This document shows positions 63,214-64,000 of a stretch of 64,000 bases of DNA, piece after piece. The DNA is from Hemileia vastatrix (lineage: Eukaryota; Basidiomycota; Pucciniomycetes; Pucciniales; Zaghouaniaceae): the NCBI GenBank assembly GCA_030280995.1, contig JASXTE010000005.1:26154501-26218500 (forward strand), written 5' to 3'. The notes beneath the pieces are model-generated. The model ran no database searches. It had not been told where the DNA came from and saw only the letters and a list, made by a program, of their open reading frames with translations. A program made the translations under genes and the position numbers. Position 1 is the first letter of the stretch. Each line of letters starts with the position of its first letter.

Positions 63214-64000
63214 TCAATCTTCTTCATGCCTAGTGCATCTGGGATAAAACCTCTTCACTTGGTCTGCAGCCACCCTCTTTTTCAAGACTGCACCATCTAA
63301 CTCTTCCAAAACATAAGAACCTCCAGACGCCTGTGACCTGACTCTGTAAGGTCCATTCCATCTGTCAGCAAACATTTTGCCCCACTGACTCTCCAAACTT
63401 CTATTATACACCAAAACCAAACAACCAAGTTTTAAGGGATTCCTGAGTCTATGAGCCAACTTCTTGTCCCAGTACCTGAATGATTGATTCCTAATCTTCA
63501 TCATTCTAGAGTACACCTTCTCTTGACATTCCTCTCTACATTCTAGCTTTTGCATCCTGGCACAGAGCAAATCTTCTGTTGAGTGCACGTCATTCCAATC
63601 AATTCCAAGATAAGAGACAGCTTCCAAGTCCACTGGTAGAACGGCTTTCTGACCAAACATTAACTCATAAGGAGAATAGCCAGTTGTCCTCCTCACAGTG
63701 ACCCTATCCACAAATAAAACCAAGGGTAAATAATGCCTACACTTTTTGGCACTATCTCCACACATCTTCACCAAAGCATTCTTGATAACTTGATGGCCTC
63801 TTTCAACCATGCCTTCAGCTTCAGGATAATACGGTGTAGCCACTCTAACCCTAGAACCAACACTAGCCACAGCTTCTTTAAATTTGGCACCAAACTCTGG
63901 CCCACCATCAACAGTGACCAACTTCATCAACCCATACCTATAAATCCACTCCTTCTTCAAAAACTCTGCCACATTCTTGGCAGTCAAATTAACCAGAGGC
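63214..64000 (-). CDS. Gypsy-B copy 1 integrase C-part (partial, runs off window)
   Basis: The frame is open from the right window edge to the stop at about 63214. It shows the second and third catalytic blocks (TVDGGPEFG and YYPEAEGMVERGHQV) and the C-terminal LVYNRSLESQWGKMF segment. Nearly identical to copy 2, but with CAA instead of the TAA at 53118, so this portion is intact. Whether the rest of copy 1 pol is open cannot be seen. Confidence 0.88.
   Translation of the reverse strand, partial: PLVNLTAKNVAEFLKKEWIYRYGLMKLVTVDGGPEFGAKFKEAVASVGSRVRVATPYYPEAEGMVERGHQVIKNALVKMCGDSAKKCRHYLPLVLFVDRVTVRRTTGYSPYELMFGQKAVLPVDLEAVSYLGIDWNDVHSTEDLLCARMQKLECREECQEKVYSRMMKIRNQSFRYWDKKLAHRLRNPLKLGCLVLVYNRSLESQWGKMFADRWNGPYRVRSQASGGSYVLEELDGAVLKKRVAADQVKRFYPRCTRHEED

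Larger units (their letters stand above)
44778..64000 (-). mobile_element. Gypsy-B copy 1 (interrupted by copy 2; continues past window)
   Basis: Reading leftward on the minus strand the visible order is integrase (63214-64000), 3' region with antisense gene AS2 (60597-61964), the copy-2 insertion (47456-60592), the rest of AS2, a hairpin array, antisense gene AS1, polypurine tract and 3' LTR (44778-45828). Copy 2 landed inside AS2. The 5' part of copy 1 lies right of the window. Confidence 0.88.

Overview
The window looks like a transposon-rich stretch of a basidiomycete genome. The evidence is short (50-78 bp) GT-AG introns with CTGAT/CTAAC-type branch sites, AT-rich sequence, a chromodomain Ty3/Gypsy element, a second Gypsy with basidiomycete-like RT, PIF/Harbinger, Tc1 and CACTA-like DNA transposons, and Zn(II)2Cys6-type zinc clusters, which are fungus-specific. 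A rust fungus (Pucciniales) fits the heavy nesting, but that is inference. I saw no tRNA, rRNA or CRISPR. Only one locus, a four-exon single-pass membrane protein gene at 2911-5079, looks like an ordinary host gene; nearly everything else is transposon. Layout: 1-2526 holds a partial LTR, a copia gag fragment, a 113-bp solo LTR and three TA-flanked MITEs. The host-like gene follows. 5589-25286 is one Ty1/Copia element on the minus strand with 113-bp LTRs and matching TATTC target duplications. It was split in its reverse transcriptase by a CACTA-like DNA transposon (7158-21637, ATG duplications), which was itself split by a PIF/Harbinger element (12512-19084) carrying an apparently intact two-exon transposase and a three-exon Myb/SANT-like partner gene. 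25392-41650 is a decayed Tc1/mariner element split by a second Copia (25786-40981). That Copia is in turn split by a nearly intact, very young chromodomain Gypsy (Gypsy-A, 29432-38284, AAATC duplications) and by an 808-bp solo LTR (39134-39941, GTGAC duplications). 42683-64000 is a further stack: the start of an unknown ORF with a TATA box, broken by an inverted old Gypsy-A copy (42782-44777), broken by a Gypsy-B element (44778 to beyond the window), broken by a second complete Gypsy-B (47456-60592). The most interesting system is Gypsy-B. On the minus strand it encodes gag, protease, RT, RNase H and integrase. Between pol and the 3' LTR it carries about 4 kb with two spliced genes on the opposite strand. 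The first predicts a 206-residue protein whose cysteines follow the Zn(II)2Cys6 spacing exactly (C-X2-C-X6-C-X12-C-X2-C-X6-C); the second has a related Cys motif. The same region, and parts of pol, carry several families of repeated hairpins whose stems co-vary between copies. Retrotransposons with antisense accessory genes are known in plants, but an antisense zinc-cluster pair combined with dispersed hairpins is not a combination I recognise. In copy 2 the sense frame carries several stops; the antisense zinc-cluster gene is the part that remains open. Coordinates of splice sites, LTRs and target duplications were read by eye; functions follow from motifs, and no database search was possible.
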